DNA from: Alloyangia pacifica
Lineage (GTDB): Bacteria; Pseudomonadota; Alphaproteobacteria; Rhodobacterales; Rhodobacteraceae
Direction of reading: 5' to 3'
DNA length: 64,000 nt
Assembly (NCBI RefSeq): GCF_020524285.1
Contig: NZ_JAIVKX010000024.1
Location: forward strand, 1 to 64,000
Shown: positions 44,807-54,827 of the stretch, piece after piece
Numbering within the stretch: the first letter of the stretch is position 1
How the letters are laid out: every line of letters begins with the position of its first letter
Translations under genes and position numbers: made by a program
The notes under the pieces: generated by a model
Told to the model about the DNA's origin: nothing
Database searches by the model: none
The model's input: the letters and a program-made list of their open reading frames with translations, nothing else

Positions 44807-46192
44807 TCACATCCTTTGGAAACTGGGGGAGGCGAGGATCAGGGCAATGCCCTCGCGGCGGCCCTCGGCGGCGCCGGCGGCAAAGCGCAGGCTTTCTGGG
44901 GCGCGGTCGCCGAGCGCGGCGGTCAGGAACTGCCGGGGATCGGGCAGGGCACCGGTCACCTGCCCGGGGATGGCGAGCGCCCATTGCAGCCGTGCGGCCA
45001 GCGCCAGCGGGGTGACCCAGGAGGCGTCTTCCTCGGGCCAGCCGTTCGGCCCGTCCGGGGTTTCCCAGGTCTGCCCCATCATCCGCAGCGGGCGGACAAA
45101 GAAGCGCTCCATATGCTTGCGCTTGTCCACGGGCAGCTCGGCCACCGCGAGCGCCCGCAGGCTGGATCCGATGAAATCCACCGGCGGCTTCACGTTGCCC
45201 TGCCCCTGCCAGGCGGCGGGATGCGAGAGCATGGCCTCGTAGACCGCCAGCAGCTGGCCATCGGTCTCGCGGTAGCGCGCCGCCATGGCCTCGACCAGCT
45301 CCAGGTCGGGCGTGTCCGAGACGAAATGCACCGCCAGTTTCCGCGACAGGTGCTGCGCCGTCGCGGGATGGGCGGCGAGATCTTCGAGCAGCGCCAGGAC
45401 CTCATCCAGCCGGGCGGGGTCTTCGCCACCGTAGCTCCTGCCGAGCACCGTCTCCGGCCCGGGCTCGGCATAGCCCGTGCGGAAGACGAAGCCCTGCTTG
45501 TGCGTGAAGCTGAACCCGGTGAGCAGCTGCGCCAGCTCGGTGACATCCTTTTGTCCGTAGGGGCCGCCCGCGCCGAGCGTGTGCAGCTCCATGAGCTCGC
45601 GCGCGAGGTTCTCGTTGAGCCCGGCCCCGGGCTTCTTGCGCCGCGCGGCGGCGGCGCTGCCGGGGCCCATGGAACTGGCCTGGTCGAGGTAATTCAGCAT
45701 CAGCGGCGAGGTCGTCACCGCCTTGAGCATGTCGGCAAAGCGCCCCGCAAGATGCGGCCGGATCGCGCCCTCGACGTAGGGCGAGGTGCCGTCCTTCAGG
45801 GCTGCGCCCCGGCCCATGGCGGTGAAATGGTCGCCCCAGAAGAAGGCGAGGCGTTCGCGAAAGCCATCTTCGGAGCCGATGCGCCGGCGCAGGCTCTGGC
45901 CGAACCAGCGCAGCTGCGCCGCGCGGCCGGCCTTGCGCAGCGCGCTTATGTCCTTCGCGATACGCTGGAGCTGCGCAGCATCGCCCTTCGCTTCCCGGCG
46001 CTGGCGTTGAAGCGCGGCAAAGCTCTGCTGCCGGTCCATCAGCACCTCGGGGCCGTCGATCGGCCAGAGCTCCGCCGCATGGTCCGGCCCGGCGAGGCGC
46101 TCCAGCATGTCCTGCACGGATCCTGGCGGCGCATGCACCGGGGACAGGCCGCAACCAAAGCGGATCTCTGCCAGAAGCGGGTCGTAACTCAC
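44807..46192 (-). CDS. DUF1800 family protein
   Basis: 461 residues from the GTG at 46192, which has GGGAG upstream and begins the conserved VSYDPLLAEIRFGCGLSP; a longer frame to 46291 lacks likeness. Motifs RERLAFFWGDHFTA, GLNENLARELMELHTLG and VTELAQLLTGFSF are diagnostic of DUF1800 (PF08811). Family function is unknown; members are nearly always paired with DUF1501 proteins, as here with a 52-base gap, suggesting a joint process. I see no clear signal peptide, so its location is uncertain. It lies between the DUF1501 gene and the sulfate-activation genes, all on the minus strand, but a strong terminator separates it from cysNC. Confidence 0.88.
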   Translation of the reverse strand: MSYDPLLAEIRFGCGLSPVHAPPGSVQDMLERLAGPDHAAELWPIDGPEVLMDRQQSFAALQRQRREAKGDAAQLQRIAKDISALRKAGRAAQLRWFGQSLRRRIGSEDGFRERLAFFWGDHFTAMGRGAALKDGTSPYVEGAIRPHLAGRFADMLKAVTTSPLMLNYLDQASSMGPGSAAAARRKKPGAGLNENLARELMELHTLGAGGPYGQKDVTELAQLLTGFSFTHKQGFVFRTGYAEPGPETVLGRSYGGEDPARLDEVLALLEDLAAHPATAQHLSRKLAVHFVSDTPDLELVEAMAARYRETDGQLLAVYEAMLSHPAAWQGQGNVKPPVDFIGSSLRALAVAELPVDKRKHMERFFVRPLRMMGQTWETPDGPNGWPEEDASWVTPLALAARLQWALAIPGQVTGALPDPRQFLTAALGDRAPESLRFAAGAAEGRREGIALILASPSFQRM

Positions 46193-46368
46193 GTGGGGGG
46201 CTCCCTTTGCGGACCGGGACGTGCGGGGGCGGCATGCAGGCCGCTGCCTTGCGACGGCTATATCATGGCCGCGCGCGCGGGCCGCTCTCACACATGCGTG
46301 TGTGGCAGGTTCTTGCGAGACTTGCCTCGGTCCTGAGCGGAGGCGTGTCTGTTATTGGGCAGTACACG

Positions 46369-46400
46369 AAAAACGGGCCGCGCATGCCGCGCGGCCCGTT
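46369..46400 (-). terminator. Rho-independent terminator of the cysD-cysNC operon
   Basis: On the minus strand: AACGGGCCGCGC, loop GGCAT, GCGCGGCCCGTT, then TTT. Twelve perfect pairs, 25 bases past the cysNC stop. Confidence 0.85.
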
Positions 46401-46424
46401 CCGTCTGTCTCAGGTGGCTCTCCC

Positions 46425-48332
46425 TTACGGGATCAGCCGCGCGATGATCAGGTCCGCGGCCTCTTCCGGCGTCATCTCGGTGGTGTCGATGCGCAGCTCG
46501 GGGGCCTCGGGGTGCTCGTAGGGGCTGTCGATGCCGGTGAAGTTCTTCAGCTGGCCCGAGCGGGCCTTGGCGTAGAGACCCTTCACGTCGCGGCTCTCGG
46601 CCACTTCCAGCGGCGTGTCGACGAAGACCTCGACGAATTCACCCGGCTGCATCATGCCGCGCACCATGTCGCGCTCCGAGCGGAACGGCGAGATGAAGGC
46701 GGTGATCACGATGAGGCCCGCGTCGGTCATCAGCTTGGCCACCTCGCCGACGCGGCGGATGTTCTCCACCCGGTCGGCCTCGGTGAAGCCGAGGTCCTTG
46801 TTGAGCCCGTGGCGGACGTTGTCGCCGTCGAGCAGGAAGGTGTGGCGGTTCATCCGCGCCAGCTTCTTCTCGACGATATTGGCGATGGTCGACTTGCCCG
46901 AGCCCGAAAGGCCGGTGAGCCAGAGCACGGCGGGCTTCTGGTGCTTCATCGAGGCGTGGTGATCGCGGCCGATGTCGGTGGCCTGCCAATGCACGTTCTG
47001 CGCCCGGCGCAGCGCGAAATGCAGCAGCCCGGCGGCGACGGTGTGATTGGTGATCTTGTCGATCAGGATGAAGCCGCCGAGGTCACGGTTCTCGGCATAG
47101 GGGGCAAAGGGGATCTCGCGGTCGGTGGTGACATTCGCGATGCCGATGGCGTTGAGGTCGAGCGTCTTGCTGGCCAGGTGCTCCTGGGTGTTGACGTTGA
47201 CCTCGTACTTGGGCTCGGCGACGGTGGCCGAGACGGTCTGGGTGCCGATCTTCAGCCAGTAGGCGCGGCCCGGCACCAGCTCGTTCTCGTCCATCCACAC
47301 CAGCGTGCTCTCGAACTGGTCGGCGACCTCAAGCGGCGATTGCGAGGCGACGATGACCTGGCCGCGCGAGCAGTCGATCTCGTCGGCCAGGGTGATGGTC
47401 ACCGACTCGCCGGCGACGGCGAGATCCTTGTCGCCCTCGAGGCTGACGATGCGCGCCACGGTCGAGGTCTTGCCCGAGGGCAGCACCCGCACCGGATCGC
47501 CCGGGCGGACCTGGCCGGAGGCGATCATTCCGGAGAAGCCGCGGAAGTCGAGGTTCGGGCGGTTCACCCATTGCACCTGCATGCGGAACGGGCCGGCCTG
47601 GTCGCGGGTGTCCTCGACCTCGACCTCTTCCAGCAGCGGCAGCAGCGCCGGGCCGTCGTACCAGGGGGTGTTCTCGCTCGGGCCGGTGATGTTGTCGCCC
47701 TTGAAGCCCGAGATCGGGATCGGCGTGAAGCTCTCGATGCCGATGCTCTCGGCAAAGGCGCGGTAGTCGGCGACGATGCGCTCGAAGGTCTCCTGCTCGT
47801 AGCCGACGAGATCCATCTTGTTCACCGCCAGCACCACGTGGCGGATGCCGAGCATGTGCACCAGGTAGCTGTGGCGGCGGGTCTGGGTCAGCACGCCCTT
47901 GCGCGCGTCGATCAGGATCACCGCCAGATCGGCGGTGGAGGCGCCGGTCACCATGTTGCGAGTGTACTGCTCGTGGCCCGGGGTGTCGGCGACGATGAAC
48001 TTGCGCTTCTCGGTGGCGAAGAAACGGTAGGCGACGTCGATGGTGATGCCCTGCTCGCGCTCGGCGGCGAGCCCGTCGACGAGCAGCGCGAAGTCGATCT
48101 CCTCGCCTTGCGTGCCCGAGCGCTTGGAGTCCGATTCCAGCGCGGCGAGCTGATCTTCGAAGATCATCTTGCTGTCGTAGAGCAGCCGGCCGATCAGCGT
48201 CGACTTGCCGTCATCGACGGAGCCGCAGGTGATGAAGCGCAGCATGGTCTTGTGCTGGTGCGCCTCGAGATAGGCGTCGATGTCCTCGGCGATCAGCGCG
48301 TCGGTCTTGTAGATGGGGTCCTGGGTGGTCAT
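46425..48332 (-). CDS. cysNC: Bifunctional sulfate adenylyltransferase subunit 1 / adenylylsulfate kinase
   Basis: 635 residues. The N-terminal two-thirds is the CysN GTPase: [14 protein letters not shown] at about 37-50 (G1), [15 protein letters not shown] (G3) and VNKMDLVGY (G4). The C-terminal third is APS kinase: [14 protein letters not shown] at about 464-477 (P-loop) and [15 protein letters not shown], which contacts APS. With CysD it makes APS from sulfate and ATP using GTP, then phosphorylates it to PAPS, the donor for sulfotransferases. This NodQ-like fusion is often linked to sulfation rather than cysteine synthesis; no PAPS reductase gene is nearby. It lies 58 bases downstream of cysD and ends at a strong terminator. 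Confidence 0.96.
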   Translation of the reverse strand: MTTQDPIYKTDALIAEDIDAYLEAHQHKTMLRFITCGSVDDGKSTLIGRLLYDSKMIFEDQLAALESDSKRSGTQGEEIDFALLVDGLAAEREQGITIDVAYRFFATEKRKFIVADTPGHEQYTRNMVTGASTADLAVILIDARKGVLTQTRRHSYLVHMLGIRHVVLAVNKMDLVGYEQETFERIVADYRAFAESIGIESFTPIPISGFKGDNITGPSENTPWYDGPALLPLLEEVEVEDTRDQAGPFRMQVQWVNRPNLDFRGFSGMIASGQVRPGDPVRVLPSGKTSTVARIVSLEGDKDLAVAGESVTITLADEIDCSRGQVIVASQSPLEVADQFESTLVWMDENELVPGRAYWLKIGTQTVSATVAEPKYEVNVNTQEHLASKTLDLNAIGIANVTTDREIPFAPYAENRDLGGFILIDKITNHTVAAGLLHFALRRAQNVHWQATDIGRDHHASMKHQKPAVLWLTGLSGSGKSTIANIVEKKLARMNRHTFLLDGDNVRHGLNKDLGFTEADRVENIRRVGEVAKLMTDAGLIVITAFISPFRSERDMVRGMMQPGEFVEVFVDTPLEVAESRDVKGLYAKARSGQLKNFTGIDSPYEHPEAPELRIDTTEMTPEEAADLIIARLIP

Positions 48333-48390
48333 GGCATGTCCCTGAAAACTGGGGCTGGAAGGGGAGGTTGGCGCAGCGCTTCGGGCGCGC

Positions 48391-49296
48391 TCAGAAATAG
48401 CCTTCCTGCTTCTTCTTCTCCATCGAGGCGGCCTGGTCGTGGTCGATCGCCCGGCCCTGGCGTTCCGAGGTGGTGGTCAGCAGCATTTCCTGGATGACCT
48501 CCGGCAGGGTCTGCGCCTCGCTCTCCACGGCGCCGGTCAGCGGGTAGCAGCCCAGCGTGCGGAAGCGGATCGAGCGCATTACCGGCTCTTCGCCCTCGGC
48601 GAGCGGGAAGCGCTCGTCGTCGACCATGAGCAGCAGCCCGTCGCGCTCCACCGTCGGGCGCGGCTGCGAGAAATACAGCGGCACGATCTCGATGTTCTCG
48701 AGGTGGATGTACTGCCAGATGTCCAGCTCGGTCCAGTTGGAGATCGGGAAGACCCGCACGCTCTCGCCCTTGGTCTTGCGGGCGTTGTAGAGCCGCCAGA
48801 GCTCGGGGCGCTGGTTCTTCGGATCCCAGCGGTGGTTGGCCGAGCGGAAGGAGAAGACGCGCTCCTTGGCGCGGGATTTCTCCTCGTCGCGGCGGGCGCC
48901 GCCGAAGGCCACGTCGAAGCCGTATTTGTCGAGCGCCTGCTTCAGACCCTCCGTCTTCCACATGTCGGTGTGCAGACCGCCGTGGTCGAAGGGGTTGATG
49001 CCGCGCTCCTTCGCCTCGGGGTTCTGGTAGACCAGCAGCTCCATGCCGGCGTCGGCGGCGGCCTTGTCGCGCAGCTTGTACATGTCCTGGAACTTCCAGG
49101 TGGTGTCCACGTGCAGCAGCGGGAAGGGCGGCGGGCTGGGGTAGAAGGCCTTCTTCGCCAGGTGCAGCATCACGGCGCTGTCCTTGCCGACGCTGTAGAG
49201 CATGACCGGGTTCTCGGCCTCGGCGACAACCTCGCGCAGGATGTGAATGCTTTCCGCTTCCAGGCGCTGCAGGTGGGTGAGGGTCTTGGTGTCCAT
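48391..49296 (-). CDS. cysD: Sulfate adenylyltransferase subunit 2
   Basis: 301 residues from the ATG at 49296, the standard CysD length and start ([20 protein letters not shown]). [20 protein letters not shown] has the SGGKDS-type pyrophosphate loop of ATP pyrophosphatases in the form SVGKDS, and [20 protein letters not shown] plus [10 protein letters not shown] are CysD signatures. It adenylylates sulfate in complex with the GTPase CysN. Ribosome site AGAGG is present. It is first in the cysD-cysNC pair and divergent from the LuxR-type regulator, with 100 bases between the starts. Confidence 0.96.
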   Translation of the reverse strand: MDTKTLTHLQRLEAESIHILREVVAEAENPVMLYSVGKDSAVMLHLAKKAFYPSPPPFPLLHVDTTWKFQDMYKLRDKAAADAGMELLVYQNPEAKERGINPFDHGGLHTDMWKTEGLKQALDKYGFDVAFGGARRDEEKSRAKERVFSFRSANHRWDPKNQRPELWRLYNARKTKGESVRVFPISNWTELDIWQYIHLENIEIVPLYFSQPRPTVERDGLLLMVDDERFPLAEGEEPVMRSIRFRTLGCYPLTGAVESEAQTLPEVIQEMLLTTTSERQGRAIDHDQAASMEKKKQEGYF

Positions 49297-49359
49297 CGGG
49301 GGGCCTCTGGTCAGAACTGTACTGAAGGCCTGATCTACCCTTGCTGCGGGTGCGAAAAA

Positions 49360-49375
49360 CCCCCCATATGGGGGG
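49360..49375. promoter_or_regulatory. 16-bp perfect palindrome between cysD and the LuxR-type regulator
   Basis: CCCCCCATATGGGGGG, with no spacer, midway in the 100-base divergent gap and 21 bases before the regulator's start. A dyad this perfect between a regulator and a divergent operon suggests an operator controlling one or both. Confidence 0.5.
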
Positions 49376-49396
49376 CATCTGGCGAGAAGGCGGGGC

Positions 49397-50473
49397 ATGT
49401 CCGACGAAACCGAGATCCTCGCGGCGCTGTTTGCCGCATCCATGGGCACTTCGGGGGGCACTTCCGGGGAAGGCGCGGAGAGCGAAGAGGGGCTCTGGCA
49501 GCACTTCCTCGCCCGGCTCAGCGCCGCCACCCTGGCCGAGAGCGCGCTGCTGCGGCTGTTCTGGCCCGGCAGCCCGGTGCGGAGCTGGCACATCGGCCCG
49601 GCCTGGGAGGGGCCCTCCGAGAGCGTGGTCGAGCGCATGCGCAGCGGCCGGGTCTATTCGCAGGTCGACCTGCCGGGGCCGGGTCCGGGGGAGCCCGCGG
49701 GGCAGGGCGAGGACCTGCCGCTGCGCGCCCTGCGCTGGCGCCTCGGCCGCGGCGGACGCAGCGAGGCCACCGGCGCCCGCGTGTTGCTGGCCCTGCGCCG
49801 CCGCGGCGAGGATTTCCGCGCCATTGATGGCCTGCAGCTGGCCAACCTCACGCCCTATCTCGGCGTCGCCCTGGGCGGCTGGCAACAGCTGCAGCAGGCG
49901 CGGCTGCGCGCCGCGCTCGACCGCGGGCTGGCCAGCGATCTCGGCGCGGGCTGGCTGCTCTTCTCCCCCTCCGGGCAGGTCACCGCCCTCGCCGAGGGGC
50001 TGGCAGAGCGGCTCGAGGCGCTGGCCGGCATCACCCTGCGCGCCGACGGAAGGCTGACCCTGCCCGAACCCGCCGCCCAGGCCCTGCGCCTGGCACTGGC
50101 GACGGTCGAAAGCGGGGCGGAGGCGCCGGTGCCGGTGCTTCTGTCACGCGCACCCCGGGTCGAGCTCATGCTCACCCGCGAGGCTGTCGCCGGGGAAGTG
50201 CTGCTGCTCGGCCGATTGCGTCACGGGCTCGCGGCGCGGGCGCTGCCGCCGGAACGGATCCGCGCCGCCTTTGGCCTCAGCCGCAGCGAGGCCCGGCTGG
50301 CCGCCTGCCTCTGCGACGGGCTCAGCCTCGCCGAGGCGGCGGCGGATCTGGGCTGGACGCAGGAGACCGCGCGCAGCACCTCCAAGCAGGTCTTCGCCCG
50401 TATGGGCGTCTCGGGCCAGCCCGGGGTGGTGCGACGCATGCTGGGGAGCGCGGTCTGGCTGGGCGACCTCTGA
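49397..50473 (+). CDS. LuxR-family HTH transcriptional regulator
   Basis: 358 residues. The C-terminal 65 residues ([40 protein letters not shown]) match the LuxR/FixJ-type helix-turn-helix, including the conserved T..T.R...K..F.K pattern of the recognition helix. The N-terminal 280 residues show no recognisable receiver, autoinducer or ATPase domain; a leucine-rich stretch, [20 protein letters not shown], could be a linker helix. It probably senses an unknown signal and controls nearby promoters, for instance cysD-cysNC (divergent, 100 bases away) or its own. Ribosome site GAGAAGG precedes the ATG. It is the last high-GC gene before the AT-rich cassette. Confidence 0.85.
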   Translation: MSDETEILAALFAASMGTSGGTSGEGAESEEGLWQHFLARLSAATLAESALLRLFWPGSPVRSWHIGPAWEGPSESVVERMRSGRVYSQVDLPGPGPGEPAGQGEDLPLRALRWRLGRGGRSEATGARVLLALRRRGEDFRAIDGLQLANLTPYLGVALGGWQQLQQARLRAALDRGLASDLGAGWLLFSPSGQVTALAEGLAERLEALAGITLRADGRLTLPEPAAQALRLALATVESGAEAPVPVLLSRAPRVELMLTREAVAGEVLLLGRLRHGLAARALPPERIRAAFGLSRSEARLAACLCDGLSLAEAAADLGWTQETARSTSKQVFARMGVSGQPGVVRRMLGSAVWLGDL

Positions 50474-50841
50474 TGGAAGTGCGCCAAGCGCCAACATACA
50501 AATGACGTCGGAGGCTATCCTTGTTTGCGCAAGAATCGCAGAATGCCTATACATCCGGACGCCACACTCACAAGACGAGCGCGCGGCCGCGCCCCACGGA
50601 ATAGCGCGCGAACGTTTGCGCGCTGCTCTCAACAAATCAACATAAACACAGATGTTTACACGAATGAGAACATCAAGATGCGAGAAGTTAGAGTGCTCGG
50701 GAAGCTTCTACTTACCTAATTTTGTGCGCAGCGAGAAAACACACACAACTTTGGCGGGTAGGAACTTTACATACCAAACATACATGACTTAGAGGTGGGA
50801 CGCCGCGCCGCAGCGAGGTCACGACGCAAGGTATCGATACT
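50474..50841. other. Non-coding junction where composition drops to AT-rich
   Basis: 368 bases without a convincing gene. GC falls abruptly within it, marking the left edge of the 50.5-58.9 kb cassette. Just before the next start lies the 10-bp palindrome GTATCGATAC (50831-50840). The promoter of the cassette's plus-strand genes must be here; I could not fix hexamers. Confidence 0.5.
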
Positions 50842-51930
50842 ATGAAGATTGCATTAGTCCATTATTGGCTCGTTGGAATGCGAGGTGGCGAAAAAGTTCT
50901 GGAAGAGCTCTGTAAACTTTTTCCAAACGCCGACATATATACTCATGTGGCGATACCCGAGAAACTTTCCGATACATTGAACGCCCACAGAATAACTGAA
51001 ACGTTCATCGGAAACCTCCCTGGCGCCAGAAAACACTACCAAAAGTATCTACCACTCATGCCGCATGCGCTCGAGGCTCTAGACTTGAGCGAGTATGATC
51101 TTGTCATATCATCTGAATCTGGGCCCGCAAAAGGTGTGATAACTCGCCCAGATGCTGTTCATATATGCTATGTCCACTCCCCAATGCGATATATATGGGA
51201 TCAATATCACGTCTATCGGAAACAATCAGGTTTTATCACGAGAGCGATTATGCCGATCTTGGCACATAAACTACGAATATGGGATGTCACCTCTGCGCGT
51301 AGGATAGACAAATTGGTCGCTAATTCTAAATTCGTCGCGAAGCGGACGAGGAAGTTTTGGGGGCGTGATGCGGACGTAATATATCCCCCCGTAAACACAA
51401 GCGAATTTAGGCCAAAAGAATACCAAGAACCCCAAGATTTTTACCTATATGCAGGTGAACTCGCGAGCTACAAGCGCGCAGACTTAGCCATAAAGGCTTT
51501 CAAAGGGTCGAAAAGAAAGCTTGTGGTTATCGGGGAAGGTTCCGAGCGAGCTAAGCTAGAAGAGATGGCGGGAGAAAATATTACATTTCTCGGAAAAGTT
51601 CCGTTCGACGAGCTCAAGAGACACTACGCGCAATGCAAAGCTCTAATTTTCCCCGGGGTCGAAGATTTTGGTATTATCCCCGTTGAAGTCATGGCTTCAG
51701 GAAGGCCCGTCATCGCCTACGCTGGAGGTGGTGCGCTGGAGACCGTGGTGGATGGTGAAACAGGTGTACTATTTGATGAGCCGTCATCGAAATGCTTAAC
51801 GGAAGCAATGGAAAAGCTTGAAGCGACATATAAAAAATTCGACCAAAAGAAGATTATCGAGCATGCGGAGCAGTTTTCGAATTGTAGATTCCAGAAAGAG
51901 ATCATGGAAATGATTTCTAGGAGTGTGTAA
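50842..51930 (+). CDS. GT4-family glycosyltransferase
   Basis: 362 residues. VHYWLVGMRGGEKVLEELC at the N-terminus, HICYVHSPMRYIWDQYHVY near 110, FYLYAGELASYKRADLAIKA near 200 and IFPGVEDFGIIPVEVMASGR near 270-290 match GT4 enzymes of the mannosyltransferase-like branch that often add sugars to O-antigen or capsule repeat units. Codon use is AT-rich, unlike genes to the left. Only AAGG about ten bases upstream could serve as ribosome site, and a palindrome abuts the ATG. First of five closely spaced or overlapping plus-strand genes. Confidence 0.88.
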   Translation: MKIALVHYWLVGMRGGEKVLEELCKLFPNADIYTHVAIPEKLSDTLNAHRITETFIGNLPGARKHYQKYLPLMPHALEALDLSEYDLVISSESGPAKGVITRPDAVHICYVHSPMRYIWDQYHVYRKQSGFITRAIMPILAHKLRIWDVTSARRIDKLVANSKFVAKRTRKFWGRDADVIYPPVNTSEFRPKEYQEPQDFYLYAGELASYKRADLAIKAFKGSKRKLVVIGEGSERAKLEEMAGENITFLGKVPFDELKRHYAQCKALIFPGVEDFGIIPVEVMASGRPVIAYAGGGALETVVDGETGVLFDEPSSKCLTEAMEKLEATYKKFDQKKIIEHAEQFSNCRFQKEIMEMISRSV

Positions 51931-51933
51931 GGC

Positions 51934-52800
51934 ATGGAGAAGATGATGAAAAATCCTGGTTTCGAACCTTCGAGCAGCAAATACCCTGATTTCATCTACG
52001 TAGGTACAGGTAAAGTTGCTACAACGTGGTTGTTCGAGTCTCTAAAGGCTCACCCAGAAATTTTCATGACTCCAGTAAAGGAAACAAATTACTTCGACCT
52101 GAACTATCAGCGTGGTTCTGCGTGGTACGCGAAGTTCTTTGAAGACGCCGAGGTCGGTCAAGTGATCGGTGAGATATCTCATAGATATTTACAAGTGCCA
52201 TCGGCGATTAATAGGATAAAGTCAGATTTACCAGATGTGAAGATTGTGATCGGACTTAGGCAACCGGTTGATTACTGCATGTCTGACTATCTATTTTGCG
52301 TTCGAAATGGAAGGTATAGTGGAACGTTTTCAGATTGGGTGAGCGACGGATTCGACTGGGAAAGTCTGGAGTATAAAGAATTGATCGAACCATATATCAA
52401 TGAGTTCGGTATTGACAGAATATTTCTTTACACATTCGATCAGATAAAGTCCGAGCCGCAAAAGGTTTTTGATGCACTTTGTCGATTTCTCGATATCTCA
52501 AAGATGGAGTTGACTCTGGAGCAGGTGAAGCCGGTCAATGCTGCGGCCAAGGCGAGAAATGTCGCACTATCGAATATCGTCAACAGAGCCTCTAAATTTC
52601 TCAAGCGACGTGGCGGTCAAAAGATAATTGCCAAGGTTAAATATAATGCCGTGGTGCAGCGTATACTCTTTAAGCCAATCAACGAAAAGCCTCCAATTTC
52701 AGAGTTGGAGCGGCAGAAGATAATGGATGTCGCCAATCCTAACATATTGTGGCTTTCAGATGTGTTTCATACTAACCTAGAGGAACGGTGGTCGAAATGA
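51934..52800 (+). CDS. Sulfotransferase domain protein
   Basis: 288 residues. FIYVGTGKVATTWLFESLKA at about 20-39 is the PAPS loop (GxxKxxTTW) and VKIVIGLRQPVDYCMSDYLF near 102-121 contains the 3'-phosphate-site arginine and serine; YTFDQIKSEPQKVFDALCRF is the usual following helix. The core resembles the Sulfotransfer_1 family. It begins three bases after the preceding glycosyltransferase and its stop overlaps the next gene as ATGA, so it is co-translated within the cassette. It probably sulfates the repeat unit built by the neighbouring transferases before flipping. Confidence 0.85.
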   Translation: MEKMMKNPGFEPSSSKYPDFIYVGTGKVATTWLFESLKAHPEIFMTPVKETNYFDLNYQRGSAWYAKFFEDAEVGQVIGEISHRYLQVPSAINRIKSDLPDVKIVIGLRQPVDYCMSDYLFCVRNGRYSGTFSDWVSDGFDWESLEYKELIEPYINEFGIDRIFLYTFDQIKSEPQKVFDALCRFLDISKMELTLEQVKPVNAAAKARNVALSNIVNRASKFLKRRGGQKIIAKVKYNAVVQRILFKPINEKPPISELERQKIMDVANPNILWLSDVFHTNLEERWSK

Positions 52801-53714
52801 AGAACCCGAATACATTCATCATTGGCGCTCCAAAATGCGGAACAACGGCGCTCGCTGCTTATTTGAACGACCACCCAAATGTGTTTTTCAGTAACCCAAA
52901 GGAGGTTTTTTACTGGTGCTTTGATTTTCCGAAGCTGAAGCATGAGTTGAAAATTGAGAACATCGAGGACTACTTAAAACTTTTCGCGGCAGCTGATCCG
53001 GAGAAACACAAGGTGGTCGCTGAAGGGTCAACGCGCTATCTCAGGTCGAAAAATGCAGTGAAGAATATTCTAGAATTCGATCCGAAAGCTAAGATTATTG
53101 TAATGGCGCGCAATCCGATTGAGCTTGCGCCAGCATACCACATGGAACAGAGGTACTCTCTCCACGAAGATGTTGTGTCCTTTGAGGAAGCGTGGAAGCT
53201 TCAAAGCAAAAGGGCAAGAGGCGAAGCGATACCGCGAGGCTGCCGCGAGCCCGAGTTCCTTCAATATGGAAAAGTTGCGTCCCTTGGCGAACAGATTTCG
53301 CACTTGCAGTCGATCGTTCCCGAAGATCAACTCATGGTTATCTTGATAGACGATCTTAAAAAGGACGCGGAAAGCGTTTATCGGAAAACTCTGCAGTTCC
53401 TGGAGCTTCCGGATGATGGTCGAAGTGAATTCCCAGTAATGAATTCTGCACACGGCCACAGAGTTGAATGGTTGGCGAAGCTTATTTTGACCCCTCCCAG
53501 CGCCCTAGAGAAACCCGTGCTGGCACTGAGGAAACACCTCTGGGAGAAAAGATATCCTCCCGTTGAATATTTAAAAAGGTCATTGAATCAAAAGAAAAGT
53601 CGCCAGGAAATGCCTCAATATCTACTTGCAGAGCTCCAGGAATATTTCCGAGACGATATTCTTCTGCTTTCCAAGTCCATTTCCCGCGACCTCACTCATT
53701 GGCTGCCGCGATAA
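52797..53714 (+). CDS. Sulfotransferase domain protein
   Basis: 305 residues from the ATG at 52797 that overlaps the previous stop as ATGA; a GTG nine bases earlier is too close to the GAGGAAC ribosome site. TFIIGAPKCGTTALAAYLND is a textbook PAPS loop, with HPNVFFSNPKEVFYW following as in bacterial Sulfotransfer_1 members. KIIVMARNPIELAPAYHMEQ corresponds to the 3'-phosphate segment, though the usual serine is replaced (PAYH). It differs strongly from the preceding sulfotransferase, so the pair may act at two positions of the same glycan rather than being a recent duplication. Confidence 0.87.
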   Translation: MKNPNTFIIGAPKCGTTALAAYLNDHPNVFFSNPKEVFYWCFDFPKLKHELKIENIEDYLKLFAAADPEKHKVVAEGSTRYLRSKNAVKNILEFDPKAKIIVMARNPIELAPAYHMEQRYSLHEDVVSFEEAWKLQSKRARGEAIPRGCREPEFLQYGKVASLGEQISHLQSIVPEDQLMVILIDDLKKDAESVYRKTLQFLELPDDGRSEFPVMNSAHGHRVEWLAKLILTPPSALEKPVLALRKHLWEKRYPPVEYLKRSLNQKKSRQEMPQYLLAELQEYFRDDILLLSKSISRDLTHWLPR

Positions 53715-53729
53715 GGAATTGAGCTTGTA

Positions 53730-54827
53730 ATGAAGATCCTCATGATATCTGCGAGAGCTGATTTGGGTGGTGGTCCGGAGCACTTGTTTCAGCTCTGCCG
53801 CGCAATAGGTGAGGAAGCGGAAATTTATATCGCCTGCCCAAATGAAGAACCATATTGGGAGAAGTTTTCCAAGCTTCCGAATGTCGTTGGGATGGTGAAG
53901 ATTCCCAAACGAAAATTCACCCTTAATAGTGCTCGAGGGCTAAGTCGGTTTATTAGGCAACAAGAAATAGATATCATTCACTCACATGGCAAGGGCGCAG
54001 GTGTCTATTCGAGGGTTCTTAGTTTGGTATGTAGGGTTCCGACAGTACATACCTTTCATGGGCTTCATATCGGTGACTACGGAAATGTTGGTCGAAGCGC
54101 ATATCTATTTCTCGAGCGAGTGTTCGGTCTAACGACTTCGCTTGCGATATGCGTTTCACACAGTGAGAAAAATGAAATTTTAGGCTCAAGAGTAATTCAA
54201 GATTCAAAAATTCGGGTCGTATACAATGGCGTCGAAGTTTCCAAAATTAGCGAGAGGCCTCATTCTTCAAGTCAGTTGCGTATTCTAAACGTAAATAGGT
54301 TCAATGCGCAAAAGAATCCGAAGCTGCTTTTAGATGTTGTTGTTGCGCTCAAGTCACGCGGCCTAGATTTCCATCTAAAAATAATTGGCAAAGGCGACGC
54401 TAGTGATGTCGAAGAGTTCAAATCTGAAGTAGATCGTCGCGGTCTAAATGACTGCGTTGAGCTTGTGGGTCCAGTAAATAACCCCAGAGACTACTATAGA
54501 AACGCGGACGTATTCATTTCAACGTCTCTTTGGGAGGGGCTACCTCTTGCGGTCCTTGAGGCGATGTCCGAGGGATCTATCGTGGTCGCAACGGATGTTG
54601 TAGGAAATAGAGACGCAATTCGGCACGAAGAGGATGGAATACTATTTCCTGTAGATGACCCGAATTGTGCGGCTTTGTCGATAGCGAACTTATCTGAGGG
54701 TCGTCGGCAGGAAATTCGAACGAGAGCTGTCAAATCAATTTCTGAAAAATTTTCAGTTGAAGGAATGGCCAGGTCAACGCTGTCAATATACAGAGATATT
54801 TTAGAAGATAGAGAAAAGTATGCATAG
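53730..54827 (+). CDS. GT4-family glycosyltransferase
   Basis: 365 residues. MKILMISARADLGGGPEHLF (GG loop for acceptor/phosphate), IIHSHGKGAGVYSRV, VPTVHTFHG, VVYNGVEV and STSLWEGLPLAVLEAMSEGS appear in the right order for a retaining GT4 transferase. AAGGA lies about 12 bases upstream of the ATG. The last eight bases overlap the start of the flippase gene, coupling the two. Low GC, same codon habit as its neighbours. Donor sugar unknown. Confidence 0.9.
   Translation: MKILMISARADLGGGPEHLFQLCRAIGEEAEIYIACPNEEPYWEKFSKLPNVVGMVKIPKRKFTLNSARGLSRFIRQQEIDIIHSHGKGAGVYSRVLSLVCRVPTVHTFHGLHIGDYGNVGRSAYLFLERVFGLTTSLAICVSHSEKNEILGSRVIQDSKIRVVYNGVEVSKISERPHSSSQLRILNVNRFNAQKNPKLLLDVVVALKSRGLDFHLKIIGKGDASDVEEFKSEVDRRGLNDCVELVGPVNNPRDYYRNADVFISTSLWEGLPLAVLEAMSEGSIVVATDVVGNRDAIRHEEDGILFPVDDPNCAALSIANLSEGRRQEIRTRAVKSISEKFSVEGMARSTLSIYRDILEDREKYA

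Noticed and set aside
46425-49296. Ordinary cysteine-assimilation locus
   Set aside because: No cysH, cysI/J, cysG or sulfate transporter gene accompanies cysD-cysNC, and the APS-kinase fusion with many sulfotransferases favours PAPS for sulfation; a chromosomal role cannot be fully excluded.
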